A DNA stretch of 64,000 nt from Tridacna crocea. Lineage: Eukaryota > Mollusca > Bivalvia > Cardiida > Cardiidae. The stretch covers positions 43,104,427-43,168,426 of the forward strand of contig OX031065.1 of assembly GCA_943736015.1 (NCBI GenBank), given 5' to 3'. The position numbers and the translations under genes are program-made. This document shows, piece by piece, positions 1 through 12,054 of the stretch. The first letter of the stretch is position 1. Every line of letters begins with the position of its first letter. The notes below the pieces were generated by a model, which saw only the letters and a program-made list of their open reading frames with translations, was not told the origin of the DNA and searched no databases.

Positions 1-1
1 A

Positions 2-297
2 ATGGGTCGTTTGGATTTGAACAATCAGCTCCGGATGAAGTATGATGATGGACACAAAAAGAAAGCCTGGCGATATATCTTCTAGTTCCTATTGAACAGC
101 ACCATTGTCAACGCTTTCATCTTGTTTCAAACGGCATCAACAAGGATGAATAAGAAGAAGAGATTTTGTCATCTTGACTTCCGCATGGAGCTGATTGAAG
201 AGTTGATAGGTGGATTTACAAAGAGAAAGAGCACTCCACTGAATGCGATGGGTGAAGCAGGAGTACCTCCAACTGCTCTGTTGTTAGTCTTTTGCTA
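2..297 (+). pseudogene. piggyBac-like transposase fragment (C-terminal part of catalytic domain), cut by window edge
   Basis: Translated from base 2, the reading frame gives NNQLRMKYDDG, then KKKAWRYIF, then a TAG stop at about 83-85 where Trp-Phe is usual, then FLLNSTIVNAFILF and later CHLDFRMELIEELIGG. This is the order seen after the last catalytic Asp of piggyBac-family transposases: DQxR...KxWRYIFxFLLNxxIVNAFIL, followed by an Fr-x-x-L-x-x-x-L motif. The frame then ends at TAA 295-297. The in-frame stop and the lack of upstream domain in the window mark it as a relic. It differs clearly from the nearly intact copy at 30.8-32.5 kb (which reads KKWWKYLFWFLFDTALCNAL), so it belongs to another piggyBac lineage, closer to the PGBD4-type pattern. 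Confidence 0.6.
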
Positions 298-409
298 AAA
301 CCTACAGGCTACCATAATTCTGGGTAAGAACTTTTCCTCAATCTTTTTCTTTTAACTTTATTTTAACTTTATTGTATAGTTATCTTTTCTTTAAAATACT
401 ATCAATATG

Positions 410-1232
410 CAGGGTTCGAAATTCCCATATATTTTCTCGCAAAATGCAAGCCAGAATTGGAAAATGCGAGTTGAAATTTCACGCACTTGCAAAAAAATGC
501 GAGTGCAGATTATTGAAGAAAAGTTACCAAATGTACTAAATTTCATATGTGAATACAAAAAAAAGAGGTAATTCTTTCTGTTCTGGATAAATATCGGTCA
601 TATCGAACTGAGAACACCCTTCGACGGATGTTGCTAATTTTACATGTCGCCATTGAAGCCTCCGAGTTGTCGTTCGTTACCCGAGTTTCGTGAGGCAAGT
701 GCGTTCGTCTGCACTCACAGCCGATACTGAGGTTTTGCGTTTTTTATACTGAAAAAACGGTAGGCGAATTCAATCTCTGATTTGCAACAAAAACATCTGT
801 CAATCTTTCATGAAAAGATAAATTATTGCGCACAAATGGCAACGAGAAGTAAGTCAGACGTGGTGGACTCGCTAAACCAGTTACAGGACATGCAGATATT
901 CAGATGTGACACATCCTTTTTTCATTTACAAAATCGTCCACCAGTAGAAATGTAACCTCGCATTAGAACAGAAATTCAACTAAAATTGAATTGATTGTTA
1001 AATGAGGGTTTTAATGTCAAATAATATTCCTTTTGTTTGGTTGTTATCTCCGGTTGACAGCGGTTACGTAATAGAAAAGAATTGAATAGTTTTTACCGGC
1101 CATTCGTTCTTTACAATTGGTAGGCAAGCTGAGCTTAAAAAAAAATGCGAGTCCAGTTTTAATTTTGCAAGTGGAAATAAAAGCTACTTGCTAAAATTTG
1201 CAAGTGGATAAAAAAATGAAATTCGAACCCTG
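410..1232. mobile_element. Short DNA transposon, CAGGGTTCGAA inverted termini, ATATG target duplication
   Basis: The left end reads CAGGGTTCGAAATTC and the right end, reverse-complemented, reads CAGGGTTCGAATTTC. Both ends are directly flanked by ATATG (405-409 and 1233-1237). Subterminal regions carry several copies of a GCGAGTG/GCAAGTG motif. No open frame longer than background is present, so it is non-autonomous. It shares the CARGGTT start and a 5-7 bp duplication with elements at 24602-26719, 29972-33544 and 39086-41968. The superfamily is not certain; ISL2EU/IS4EU-like or hAT-like groups are possible. Confidence 0.65.
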
Positions 1233-1237
1233 ATATG

Positions 1238-2790
1238 TTGCAGTTACCAACAAAATGAGCCAATTCTAAACTCATACTAGGAGTATCCGCAGTATGGGTT
1301 TTAATAAGAGTCATGTGATAATATTTTTCTTTCACTTCAGTGTATTTTTAACTTATAATTAAATACAATTCTCATCAAAATCCTCTGCTGCAGCTACTCT
1401 TTAGAACTTACACAAGACAAGAGTATCCACAACATGAGGTTTTATGAAAAGTGAATTCTTTATTTAGCTTCAATATATTTACAAGGGTCCTGCATGACTT
1501 AATGCTTAGGCCTAAAAATAAAAAGAGTTTGTTTCGGGTAACCCGGCCCTACCTGGAGATTTTGCCCGTACCCTATTTTTTTTTCTTCCAATAAGAAAAA
1601 ATCAGCCTTTTATCTTACTGTGTCACAGAACACATCTGTCATGTACTACTACATACATACAGTGTTAAAATTCATCATTGAAGATGAGAAGATGCTTTAA
1701 TTAATTATTAAAGATGAGAAGATAGTTTGAAGTCCCTCTGATCGGACAAAGCCATGCTGATCATTGTAGTGTCATGGGTTTTCGCGTTTTTCGGCGATCT
1801 ATTTTTTCGTGACAATTAACTTTTTTAGAACTATTACTACATGATTTGACATCAGTTTGTCATTTTGAATTGCAGGTGACTTGAAAATATGTCACTTTAC
1901 ACTAGATAAGAGGATTAAGACCATTATTACCCTGTCATAAATGACTCTCCAGTTTCATGATCATGTCGTTCGCATTTTATACTGATGTGTTTATGTGTTT
2001 AGCCCATATTTCTGCTGGATGCACGAAAGCTAGGTTATATGAAGCTCTAGACCATAAATTCCTGCATCATATACTTTGCAGTGTCAAAGACATGTCTCAT
2101 TTCAATTTTCCAGCGCCAAAACCCACATAATTGTCAACTTCGGAAGACCGTTGCTGATCTGCCATTACTGATTTGTAAAGAACAAAGAAAATTTAAACTG
2201 AGCCATCTTTCGCTAGCAAATACTCAAATTGCAGCCAGAATTCGTCCGCTTAACCAAATGACCTTGTTGATGCTTTATTTTACAATCCTAGTGACAAATG
2301 TGTTACAGGCGGCAAACCGATCAAAACACAGTATCAACTTTTTGGGTACAAACATAATAAAATCATATGATCACCTTAGAACGTTCCGAATTGGCATCTA
2401 TATTTAAAACGGGGAAAACTCTAAGCTAGAGTGAGAGACTGTCAACATTTCGCTGCAAATCATTCCCCAAATTGCAAAGTTTTATAAATTTCATCGTTAT
2501 TAGGGCTGTTGTTTTTTTTTACGTTCATGTAGGAAAACAGCAGAGGCAATGAAAAACTGTGTGAATTTTTTTTATTTCATACGTGAACGACATACATTTA
2601 TACGTGATTATACACATTCTGCACACGACGTAAATGTATCGTCAAGTATCGATACGATGAGTAAGAATCGCGATATACTATCGCCAGCAAACATATCACG
2701 ATGTTCTGATGCATTGATGATATTGCCCCCGCTCTAACTTTTACTTTTGATTTTCACTTTTCTTAATCAATTGAGAAATTCTGGAATCGT
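1238..2790. other. Geneless stretch, no recognised feature
   Basis: AT-rich sequence with only short open frames that have no family resemblance, including a 108-codon frame at 2081-2407 of low-complexity composition. Around 1510-1570 is a short segment (GTTTCGGGTAACCCGGCCC) that looks repeat-derived, but its ends cannot be seen. I see no splice-flanked coding exon here, although upstream exons of the gene ending at 5376 could in principle be hidden. Confidence 0.4.
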
Positions 2791-2799
2791 GAAACTTGG

Positions 2800-4690
2800 T
2801 CAGATTGTTTTTCTTGATGACATCTCAGACGACTTTGAAAAGGGGTAATGTTGGATCAAAAACTAGGTCATTAGGTCAAATCTTAGAAAAAGCCTGTGTA
2901 TGCTCTACAGGCCACATTTTGTCCAATACTTATGAAAGGTGGTCAGGATCTTTGTTTTGATAATATCTACAATGAGAAAATTGGCTATGGTTGGCTCTAA
3001 TGTAGGTCACTGAGAAAAATTCTAGAACAAGAGGGCAAAAATGGTCCTGGATCGCTCACCTGAATTTTTGAGATGACCATATCCTATTTTTTTTTTTTTT
3101 TTTTGAGGTATTGAAACATTCGAACCAAATTTATAATTTTGCTAAGCAATTTTCAAAAGGTCACCTGTAAAATTAATTTCGAAATCTGACCATCAGTTTC
3201 AAAAAGAATTTCTAAGAATTCTTCATTTCTGTATAAGAGCAAGTATCCCCCATCCACGAGAGCCATGTTTCTTGATGGATCAAAATTTACGAACAAGTTT
3301 TGAAAAGGGTCACCCAAGGAACATTTCGGAAAATTTCTTTTAAAATCTGACCAGGGGTTTCAGAGAAAGAGAATTTTCAAGAATTTCATCATGTCCATAC
3401 AGTGCAAGTAGCCCCCATTCACAAGAGCAAGGATCACCCAATGAACATCTCTGTCAAATTATTTTAAAATCTGACTAGGTGTTTCAGAGAAGAAGAATTT
3501 TCAAGAATTTCTTCATTTCCATATAGTGCAAGTAGCCCCCATTCACCAGAGCCATGTTTCTTGACAGATCAAAATTTTGTGAACAAGTTTTGAAAAGGGT
3601 CACCCAAGGATCATCTCTGTGAAATCATTTCAAAATCTGTCTAGCCGTTTCAGAGAAGAAGAATTTTTAAAAATTTCTTCATTTCCCTATAGTGCAAGTA
3701 GCCCCCATTCACCAGAGCCATGTTTCTTGACCAATCAAAATTTCACAAACAATTTTTGAAAAGGGTCACCCAAGGAACATCCCTGAGAAATTATTTCAAA
3801 ATCTGACCAGCGGTTTCAGAGAAGAAAAATTTTTAAGAATTTCGTCATTTCCCTATAGTGCAATTAGCCCCCATTCACCAGAGCATGTTTCTTGACCAAT
3901 CAAAATTTCATGAACCATTTTTGAAAAGGGTCACCCAAGGAACAACTCTAGAAAATCTGACCAGCGGTTTCAGAGAAGAAAATTTTTTAAGAATTCCTTC
4001 ATTTCTGTATGGTGCAAGATGGATCAAAATTTCACAAACAATTTTTGAAAAGGGTCACCCAAGGAGCATATCTTTGAAATTATTTCAAAATCCGACCAGC
4101 GGTTTCAGAGGAGAAGATTTTTTAAGAATTCCTTGATTTCTGTATAGTGCAAGAAGCCCCCACTCACCAGAGCCACAATTTTTGACGGATCAAAATTTCA
4201 CAAACAGTTTTTGAAATGGGTCACCCAAGGAACATATCTGTGAAATAATTCAAAAATCCGACCAGCGGTTTCAGAGGAGAAGATTCTTAAAGAATTTGCT
4301 AAAAAAATTCCATTTGGTTGCCATGGCAACCAGAGTTTTTGATGGAATCAAATTCTGTGAACAATTTTTAAAGAGGACCTCCCTAGGAACATTCCTGCCA
4401 AGTTTGGTCCAAATTGGCCCAGCGGTTTAGGAGGAGTTGATGTTTAAAGAATTGTTGACGACGCACGACGGACACCCAGTAACCCTAAAAGCTCCCCTTG
4501 AGCATGTTGTGCTCAGGTGAGCTAAAAAGCTTGTGTACATGCTAGAGGCCAAATTTTCAGTCCAAAAATTATAAAAGCTCAGTAGAATGTTTGTCATGAT
4601 ATCTGAAAAGAGATTGAAAATTGGTCATGTTTGGTCAAAAGACTCAGGTGAGTGACTTCAGGGCCATCATGGCCCTCTTGTTTTAAATAG
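2800..4690. mobile_element. Nested pair of hairpin-ended tandem-monomer elements (HINE-like)
   Basis: The outer copy has 145-bp-type monomers at 2815-3025 and resumes at 4528 with CTTGTGTACATGCTAGAGGCC, ending at about 4682 in GGGCCATCATGGCCCTCTTG. The inner copy (about 3027-4527) runs in the opposite direction. It starts near AACAAGAGGGC and ends in GAGCATGTTGTGCTCAGGTGAGCT, a stem-loop. Between its ends lie about seven diverged monomers of roughly 165-185 bp, each containing GTGCAAGTAGCCCCCATTCACC, GGGTCACCCAAGGAACAT and GACCAGCGGTTTCAGAGAAG. Hairpin at one end, GGGCC palindrome at the other and a tandem core are the architecture of Helentron-associated elements (HINEs) and bivalve pearl-type repeats; that assignment is inference. 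Confidence 0.6.
4317..4330. promoter_or_regulatory. RFX X-box-like palindrome inside repeat
   Basis: GTTGCCATGGCAAC is a perfect 14-bp palindrome that matches the known RFX-factor X-box consensus (GTTRCCATGGYAAC). It sits in the terminal unit of the inner tandem-monomer element. Identical or near-identical palindromes occur in the same repeat context at 35752, 40850, 57935 and 61508, so it is a conserved part of the repeat. Whether any host factor binds it cannot be told from the sequence. Confidence 0.45.
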
Positions 4691-5170
4691 TTTTTGGTCA
4701 AAATCAAGTTTAATGTGTACTGCAGGTTAAATAATGCTCGTGGAACAGTTGAGATGACACCGATATTGATTGTGAGAGGCAGTGTGTATTCTCTCTCACA
4801 ATCTCTTGGAAACAGAGAATTGAACAACCACAAAAGTGTCAGAAGTGTCTTTCTTGTATTAATTTAATGAATATCAGGAGTACCATGAGAAGGCCATGGT
4901 ATACTACTTTATCAGTGATATCCTGGATCAACCTTAAAGCCTTGTCCTATGGTTGTTTTTCTAGAAACACCAAATTCACTGGAGACGCATAGTATCTTTA
5001 AGGATTTGGTTGTAATGGCTGAACTAGGATGATATTTAAATGAATTAAGCAGGATTTCCATTTGCTCTTTTATAAATAGAAATTGGCTCAGGTCTGAGCT
5101 CTGGTTATTGTGTAATGTATGCCTGACAGTAATCTATTACTTAGTTCTGTTCCCTTTCTTTTTTTGTCAG
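4691..5170. other. Probable intron sequence before the first SANT-like terminal exon
   Basis: No coding frame or repeat end is evident. The last 30 bases are pyrimidine-rich (TTCCCTTTCTTTTTTTGTCAG) and end in a good 3' splice acceptor at 5169-5170, which supports intronic sequence upstream of the exon at 5171. Confidence 0.45.
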
Positions 5171-5376
5171 TTACTCAAGTGAAGTGGACCGAAGATGAAG
5201 AAAAAGAGATAGAAGAATATTTCAAAGAATTTTTAGATGGATCAAAAAAATGTCCTTGCAGGGAAGATTGCCTTCATGCCATAAGCCTGAGCAAGTGCAG
5301 TGGTGGGCGGTCAGCAAAAAGGCATTGGGAAACAATAAAAAAGAAAGTTCATCATATGGCTGCCAAGACTAAGTGA
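5171..5376 (+). CDS. Terminal exon encoding a SANT/Myb-like domain (gene 1 of a tandem family)
   Basis: The exon starts after a strong acceptor (polypyrimidine tract ending TTTTTGTCAG) in phase 1 and runs 68 codons to TGA at 5374-5376. The protein reads QVKWTEDEEKEIEEYFKEFL, then KKCPCREDCLHAI, then GGRSAKRHWETIKKKV. It has the two Trp of a SANT/Myb-like helical domain with an acidic first helix and a basic third helix. The same layout is found at the C terminus of the recombinase-like gene ending at 28603 (RWTAEEERELRTYF ... HKRHWHVIVKKV) and in the exon at 48977-49399. Earlier exons are not recognised in the window and probably lie upstream or have decayed. It could be the tail of a paralogous recombinase-like gene or a captured domain; DNA or chromatin binding is the expected role of the fold, but this is inference. 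Confidence 0.55.
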
Positions 5377-5739
5377 ATTTAAACATATTTGCAAGCATGT
5401 CATGAAGGCATTTGTAATTTCCAGTAGCCTGTGACGGCATGACCCAAAGAAAGATATAAAAGAATCTCAAAATTACATTTATTGTAACCATGTGATATCA
5501 TCAGCTTAATCCTTTCTCTGATATGACATCTTGGATTCTCCCAATTTGAAAATTGGAAAAAGAGCAATCTGGTGATTTGAAGGTATGCTTTTAAGACATG
5601 TTAGAAAATATTGCAGGAAAAGGAGAAATTGCAAGTTTTTTCTGCAATGTTTTCAAAAGTAGTTGACTGCTGACCCGTCATAAGTCTTTGAGGGAAAGGA
5701 TTAAAGTACATATGGGTATATTTTATCAAAATTCAAAAT

Positions 5740-6930
5740 TATGTTTTTCAGTGTTTGTTCTAGTATCGTTTGTCTTGTGTACATTATAAAGGTCACTGTT
5801 TTTTTCTTTACCTATCTTCAAACTTGGTCAGAATGTTTCTTTTGATGTTAAGTCAGTTCATGGGTGGGTTGGATAAAATGGGTCTCTAGATCGAATTGTG
5901 GTAAAAACTTATTCACATCCCAGAGGCCACATATTTGACAAAATCTTTCCCAAAATTTCTCAGGACTTTAGTCTAGGTCAGTCAAGGTCAGTCATGGATC
6001 GGGTTGAGTGAAAAATAGACCACCTGGTCAAACTGGAGAAAAATTCTTGTTTACATTGTAGTTGTCACATCTTTGGCCCAGTGCTCCTCAGTTATAATAA
6101 GAATGTGCATATTAATCATAGCCCGGTCATATTAGATCATGGGTAGGATATGGTCAAAAAGTAGGACTGATGTAACACTTCACCAGATAATATTTTAAGC
6201 TTGTTTGAACTGAAAGCATTTCCAGACCACTCATGAAATGAGGCTTTTAAGGTGGCATTTGAATTGAAAAGCATAGAAAACTGGGAAAAGCAGAAAATTC
6301 TCGCTTGGAGCATTTTCTCCCATTCCCAAAATGTTTTTAGAAGTGTTGATCTTCAGCATCTTATGAACCAGGGCTTAACTGGTAAAGAGTCAATCTATTA
6401 TTCACTTTTAGTGGCCCCATTTTTTTGCCTTTTCTTCCTCAAACTTTGAATGGTTGTCTTGATGATATTGAGGTCAAGACTGATTATGGGTGGGGTTGGG
6501 TCAAAGAGTTGGTCACTTGTTCAAATCTTGCCTTAAACCTTTACCAAACGACAAAATTTTAGACTGGACCAAATTAAAAGCATTTGCAGACGACAAATTA
6601 CGTTTAGCTTAAATAGTGATTTACGTATTGGATATGGTGGAAAACATTGTGGGAAAAGGAGAAAATGCTGGTTTTCTCCTTTTCCCACCATGTTTTCAAA
6701 AGGCTTCTTTCCCAGGGCCGTCAAAAGGCGGCATTGTTTGGTAAAGGGTTAAACCTTGTTTATATATATTTTGCCAAATCTTCCTTAAGCTTTATCATTT
6801 CGTTTTCGTGCAATCTTTGTCAAGTTCCATCTCGGGTTGGATGGGTTCAAAAAGTAAGTCACTGTATCAAATCTTTTTAAAATTGTGTTGCAAATCATAC
6901 ATGCAAGTAAACTAGGCCAATCTTTGGCCT
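5740..6930 (+). repeat. Degenerate 145-bp monomer array, interrupted by a MITE
   Basis: Recognisable monomer pieces, such as CTTGGTCAGAATGTTT, GGTTGGATAAAATGGGTC and CAGAGGCCACAT, appear at 5815-5950, 6440-6535 and 6760-6900. The block ends with GGCCAATCTTTGGCCTCTTG at about 6931, the worn form of the GGGCCATCATGGCCCTCTTG end of this element family. The MITE at 6533-6752 inserted into it. No coding function is seen. Confidence 0.45.
6533..6752. mobile_element. TTAA-flanked palindromic MITE (piggyBac-type ends), copy
   Basis: TTAA flanks both sides. The left end reads ACCTTTACCAAACGACAAAA and the right end, reverse-complemented, reads CCCTTTACCAAACAATGCC. The centre holds the family palindrome (GGAAAACATTGTGGGAAAAG facing CTTTTCCCACCATGTTTTC) around GAGAAAATGCTGG. 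There is no coding capacity. TTAA targets and CCC-type ends are hallmarks of piggyBac-mobilised elements. Confidence 0.75.
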
Positions 6931-7289
6931 CTTGTTTAGCATCTGTTGTGTTCAAATCATGATAGAAATTTTTTCATGTTCTTAGATGTTAGTTACATTA
7001 TGTGTGTAGACATGTTAACTGTGTCTTGATGGTGCAGTTGATAACAATGTTCACTTATAATAAGGGGGCTTGGAGAGGTTAGATTACCAGTTTTCCCACC
7101 ATTATTTTAGACGTCTGATGTAAGTCGATGCATCCCGATTCATTCATCTCTCGCCACAGGACCAAGTGGCTTGGAAAGAATGTTTGGTGTGTACTGGCAA
7201 GAAAATATCAGGAACAGGTGGACAGGTGAACTAACCAGAGTAATATAACTGAAATAATGCTGAACAATGTATTTAACAGACGTTAAACA

Positions 7290-7515
7290 AATTAACCTTT
7301 AACCTGATATAGACACCTTCAAATCCTGTGAGGGAAACAGCTTTTGAAAACATTGTGAGAAAAGGAGTACATGTTGGGAACAATTTTTACTTTTCCTAAT
7401 TTTTTTTTTATTTTATCAGAAGGTACAACACTACTGTTAATTTTTAATATTTTTCATCTGATGCCTTCATTTTGGAAGAGTGTTAAAATTGCATTTGAGG
7501 GAAAGGGTTAAAAAG
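7290..7515. mobile_element. Degenerate copy of the TTAA palindromic MITE
   Basis: It begins TTAACCTTTAACCTGATA and ends GGGAAAGGGTTAA. It retains GAAAACATTGTGAGAAAAGGAG, but the second half of the palindrome is decayed. Confidence 0.45.
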
Positions 7516-7668
7516 GTTCTGAATAAAATTTCAAAGCAATGTAAAGTTACATGTGCTTTTGTTTCAGTTATGGTAAAGCCTGAAAAGGCTTAGTATCTTT
7601 AAGGTTTCCTACACAGTTCAGAAAACATTTTTTTTTTTGAGAGAGACATTAAGGATGGCGGCTTTTTA

Positions 7669-9016
7669 GCTCGCCTGAGCACAAAGTGCTGAAGGTGAGC
7701 TTTTTTGATCATGCTGTGTTCGTCGTGCGTGGTCAGCTTTCAGCTTGTGTACACTCTAGAGGCCACATTTCCAGTCCAATACTTATTCAGAATGTTTATC
7801 TTAATGACATCTTGGACGAGTTCCAAAATGGGTCATGTTGGGTCAAAAAAATAGGTCACTAGGTAAAATCTTAGAAAAACCTTATGTACGCTCTAGAGGC
7901 CACATTTCAGTTCAATACTCTTGAAGGTTGGTCAGAATATTTGCCTTGATGATATCTGAAACAAGTTTGAAAATGGGCTATGTCGGGTCCAAAACTAGGT
8001 CACTAGGTCAAATCTTAAAAAAACATTTTGTACCCTCCAGAAGCCATATTTCTCTCTAATACTCTTGAAAGTTGGTCAGAATGTTTGTCTTGATAATATC
8101 GCAGACGAGTTAGAAAATGGGCCATGTCAGGTCAAAAACTAGGTCACTAGGTCAAATCTTAGAAAAACCTTGTGTACACTCCAGAGGCCACATTTTCAGT
8201 TCAATGCTTTTCAAAGTTTGTCAGAATGTTTGTCATGATGATAGCTTGGATGAGTTTAAAAAGGGGTCATGTCAGGTCAAAAACTAGGTCACTGGGTGAA
8301 ATCTTGGAAAAACCTTGTGTACGCTCTAGAGGCCACATTTTCAGTCCAATAATTTTGAAATATGGTCAGAATGTTTGTCTTAATAATATCTTAGACTAGA
8401 ATGAAAACGGATCATGTTGGATAAAAAACTAGGTCACTAGGTCAGATATCGGAAAAACCTTTTGTACACACTAGAGGTTACATTTTCAGTCCAATATTCT
8501 TTAAACTTGGTCAGACTGTTTGTCTTGATGATATCTTGCATGAGTTTGAAAATGAATCATGCAGAATTGAAAACTAGGTCACCAAGTTCAATCCTTGAAA
8601 AACCTTGTGTAGGCTCTAGAGGCCACATTTTCAGTCCAATAATCTTGAAATTTGCTTAGAATGTTTGTCTTGATAATATCTTAGACAAGTATGAATATTG
8701 GTCATGTTGGATAAAAAATTAGGTCACTAGGTCAAATCTGGGTAAAACCTTTTGTACACCCTACAGGCCACATTTTCTCTCAATACTTATGAAAGTTTGT
8801 CAGAATGTTTGCCTGGATAATTTCTACATGTCGAGTAGGCTGCAGAGACAAATTCAAGAAAAAGCTTGTGTGCACTGCAGAGGCCATATTTGTAAGCCCA
8901 ATACTAATGAGTGTTTGTCAATGTTTGTCTTAATATCTCTGAAGAGATTGGAAATGGGTCATGTTTGATGAAAAGGCTTAGGTGAGGGATGCAGGGCCAT
9001 CATGGTCCTCTTGTTT
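7669..9016 (+). mobile_element. Hairpin-ended element with about eight 145-bp monomers (HINE-like)
   Basis: The left end is TAGCTCGCCTGAGCACAAAG followed by TGCTGAAGGTGAGC, an imperfect stem-loop. The right end is GGGCCATCATGGTCCTCTTG. Between them, from about 7740 to 8950, roughly eight monomers of ~145 bp repeat the phrase GGTCAAAAACTAGGTCACTAGGTCAAATCTTAG (given here as one phrase split over 7830-8170), then CTTGTGTACRCTCTAGAGGCCACATTT and CTTGGTCAGAATGTTTGTCTTGATGATATC. The monomers are in the opposite orientation to the array at 20396-22430. Short open frames in the monomers are periodic artefacts. Confidence 0.6.
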
Positions 9017-9396
9017 AATATGATTAGAGCGGATAAACCTGCCTGCAAATGTTCTACTTTTATTCCACTGCAATTTGATACTGAAAGAGCATTCATTACT
9101 GATTACATAAAGATGGACGTGTTAAACAGTTTTATGGGTATGTATTGAATAATCAAATACAAATTTTGCTGGAACATATGTGCTGCACTTTTTACAATCT
9201 ATATGTATGTAAGAAAGCAAATTTTTCTTACAATTTTTTAACACTGAAACATGCAGTAGAAACATAAGTATAGGGGAACGGGATACAATAAATGAGTTTC
9301 TTTAAGTGAATTGATAATGACTTTAGTCGACCTGTTGTTTAAGAAAGTTACTGTTTCTTTTAGTTAATTGATAATGACTGTAGTAGACCTGTTGTT

Positions 9397-10135
9397 TAAC
9401 CCCTTACATGATAATCCCTTGTTTGTATGGCCTTGAAGTGAGAGACTTGAAAAAAATTTTAGGAGAAGGAGAAAATGCTCCTAATGAGCAATTTCTTCAT
9501 TTGCCAGAATGCTTTTTATCCTTCCAGTTGTTTCAATCTAATGCATGCGTCTCATGTATAGTATTGTAAGAAAGCAGTTGATGCTATGGAATGAAAAGGT
9601 GTTGCTGCAGGGATGTTGGTGAAAAATCCATGTGAACTTGATTTGAAGAAAGCATCTAGAAAAAGAATATGTTATATTGTCAAATGTTTTACGCTTTACA
9701 GAAGGAATATGTTTCTAAGTCTCTATAGTAAACAAACTTCTGAAAACATAGGAAAAAGAGAAATGGCTTATGAGCAATTTCTCTTTTTCCCAGGGTTTAA
9801 TACATCTTGAAAAAATAATACTGTCCTTAACTCTAACTAAACATTTTCCATTTTGTCAGATGCTTCTTTTTTATATGGCTAATTACATTCCAGGTAGTAA
9901 TTGGTTTACCCTTTCCCTCATACTGACTGCTGTGCCATGTCTGAAGTAGATGGTTTATGAAAACAATTTGGGTATAAGGGAAATTGCTCTAAACAAGCAA
10001 TTTCTCCTTTTCCTACATTTGTTTGCTCAAAATTTGTTTGTCATTTCACACATTTGTCCCAGTTTTGAAAACATTTCTGCACTTAGTTTTTAAATTGAAA
10101 GATCTGAAAATTGTTATTTCACGGAGACGGTTAAG
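9397..10135. repeat. Three worn relics of the TTAA palindromic MITE
   Basis: Relics at about 9397-9600 (TTTAACCCCTTACATGATAA ... GAGAAAATGCTCCTAATGAGCAATTTC), 9725-9815 (GAAAACATAGGAAAAAGAGAAA ... GAGCAATTTCTC) and 9905-10133 (TTTACCCTTTCCCTC ... AAGCAATTTCTCCTTTTCC ... GGTTAAGG). Each keeps a part of the central palindrome and at least one terminal motif. No genes are seen in this interval. Confidence 0.45.
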
Positions 10136-10280
10136 GAAAATTTTTTTTTTATTTAATGAATGATTTGTTTGAAGAAATAACTAGTAATATTCAATAAATA
10201 GTTTGTTAATGAATTATCCAAGTTGTTTTATTCTAGTTAATCAACAAGCTCATCTGATATGAGCATGTATTTATTTTAGC

Positions 10281-10498
10281 TTAACTCTTTACCAACCGAC
10301 AAAATTTTAGACTAGTCCAAATTGAAACCACTTGTAGATGACAAATGTAACTGAAAAACTGAAATTTGTTTCGAGCAGGGTAGAAAACATTGTGAGAAAA
10401 GGAGAAATTGCTGGTTACCAGCATTTTCTCCTTTTCTCACAATGTTTTCTACCCTGCTCAGGGCCGTAAAAACCAGAGATTGTTTGGTAAAGGGTTAA
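10281..10498. mobile_element. TTAA palindromic MITE, well-preserved copy
   Basis: It is bounded by TTAA on both sides (10281-10284 and 10495-10498). The terminal motifs are CTCTTTACCAACCGACAAAA and, from the other strand, CCCTTTACCAAACAATCTC. The central hairpin is long: GCAGGGTAGAAAACATTGTG pairs with CACAATGTTTTCTACCCTGC, leaving a short loop at the GGTTACC centre. The stem is longer here than in most copies because the pairing extends through the GCAGGGTAG segment. Confidence 0.8.
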
Positions 10499-11764
10499 AA
10501 TTCATTTCCACATAAAAGTGAGCCATGCTCTGTTAAAAGGGGGCTTAATGCAAATTTGAAACATCTCTACCAAGATCAACCTGCACAGGCTGACCTAGGC
10601 CGAAAATATTCGCTATTGGTCAATTTTATGTAAGTTAAAGGACCAGTGTCCCTCAGGATTCTGTTGATTTTAAGTTAACATGGATTCTATGTAATTATGA
10701 TCATGTGATGGCTCAAGTGTTTTTTTGATATACTTACTGATATTCATAATAAGAATTCAGCTGTGAAAACAAAAGCATGGACAGTACAGCTTTACACCTT
10801 ATCTTGGACATCAAACCCCGTAAACCATAAAACCCCATAAACCCCTAATGTTGGTACCATTTTTGTTAAAACATAAAGAAGGACATTTTTTTCCACATAA
10901 TACCCCTGTCACATATTCACGGAAGGCCGCCACGGAAGAGCTACGGATTCGTTCCGGCATTGTCCGTGGCAACTCGTACTAGTCTGTAGCTCTCCGTATT
11001 ATAACCGTAGTCATTCGTAGTAGTCCTTGGATATCCGTAGCGGTCCTTGACAATTTTTGAACATGCACAAAAATTCGCTACAGATCAAACAACCGTAGCG
11101 TTTCCTTACTAGTCCATATTAGACCGTACTGACACGTTCTGGTCCGTATTAAAACTGTATCAGTCCATACTTATCCGTAGGCCCAAAATTTTTTCAGGAT
11201 TTGATACGGAGAACTACGTATTAGCGCGGTTACGCTACGTTTTAGTTACGTTATGATACGGATTTGTCATGGAAAGTCACAACCTTAATACGTTGTACTA
11301 CGGAGAGGCAGGGATTCGCACGGTCTTTTACGGTTTACTACGTTGCAACACGACACAGTACGGAATGTAAGGACCACTACTGTTTGGTAGGATGAATTCA
11401 AAATCATGTACTTCAACAAGGGTATTTTCACTCTGTCTTTGTAGAATACAACGCAATTGCGCTTTGTTGTTGAGTTCACAATCATGGATCGTCAACAATG
11501 ATGTTTGCAATAAATTGGTGGTAACTGGATATTGGTATGGCACAAAATGTCAAGGCACTGGTCCAGCAGCTTGATGACATACATAGATGTAATAATTATA
11601 TTTTTATCGTACTACTAATAATACCTTTAATTTAAGGTTACATATTTTACAAAACATTGTACGAAAATGGATAAACATCAGTATTATAAGGTGACATTTC
11701 ATCCAAACAGCGACGCTAAACATGCAAGTAAAACGATCAAATAGTACGAGTACATAAAACTGTC

Positions 11765-11845
11765 ACCGTTTCTGGTGGTTCTGACAACCGCCAACGAAAC
11801 AGGAGGTCACAGGTTCGAGCCCCGCCAGGAGCTTGTTCTGATATG
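11765..11845 (+). repeat. Possible tRNA-derived SINE fragment (box B-like)
   Basis: The stretch GGTCACAGGTTCGAGCCCCG contains a box B-like GGTTCGAGCCC. A weak upstream pairing segment is present, but no clear box A or cloverleaf can be drawn. It lies in the centre of the 10903-12791 element. Confidence 0.25.
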
Positions 11846-12054
11846 GCTGGTTGGTGAACCGTCAGCTGGTTAAATGTATGGTTACTGGGTGCCTGCCTGG
11901 TGCCAGGCTGGTCCTTTCGAAATGGGTGATACTAACTATAATAGACAAGCACTTTAATTTTAAAACATAAACATTCACGATAATCAGTGTAATTGTGAAA
12001 TAAACAGCAGATTTTATGAACATAAGAGAAACGTTATTGAGCAATATTTTCATT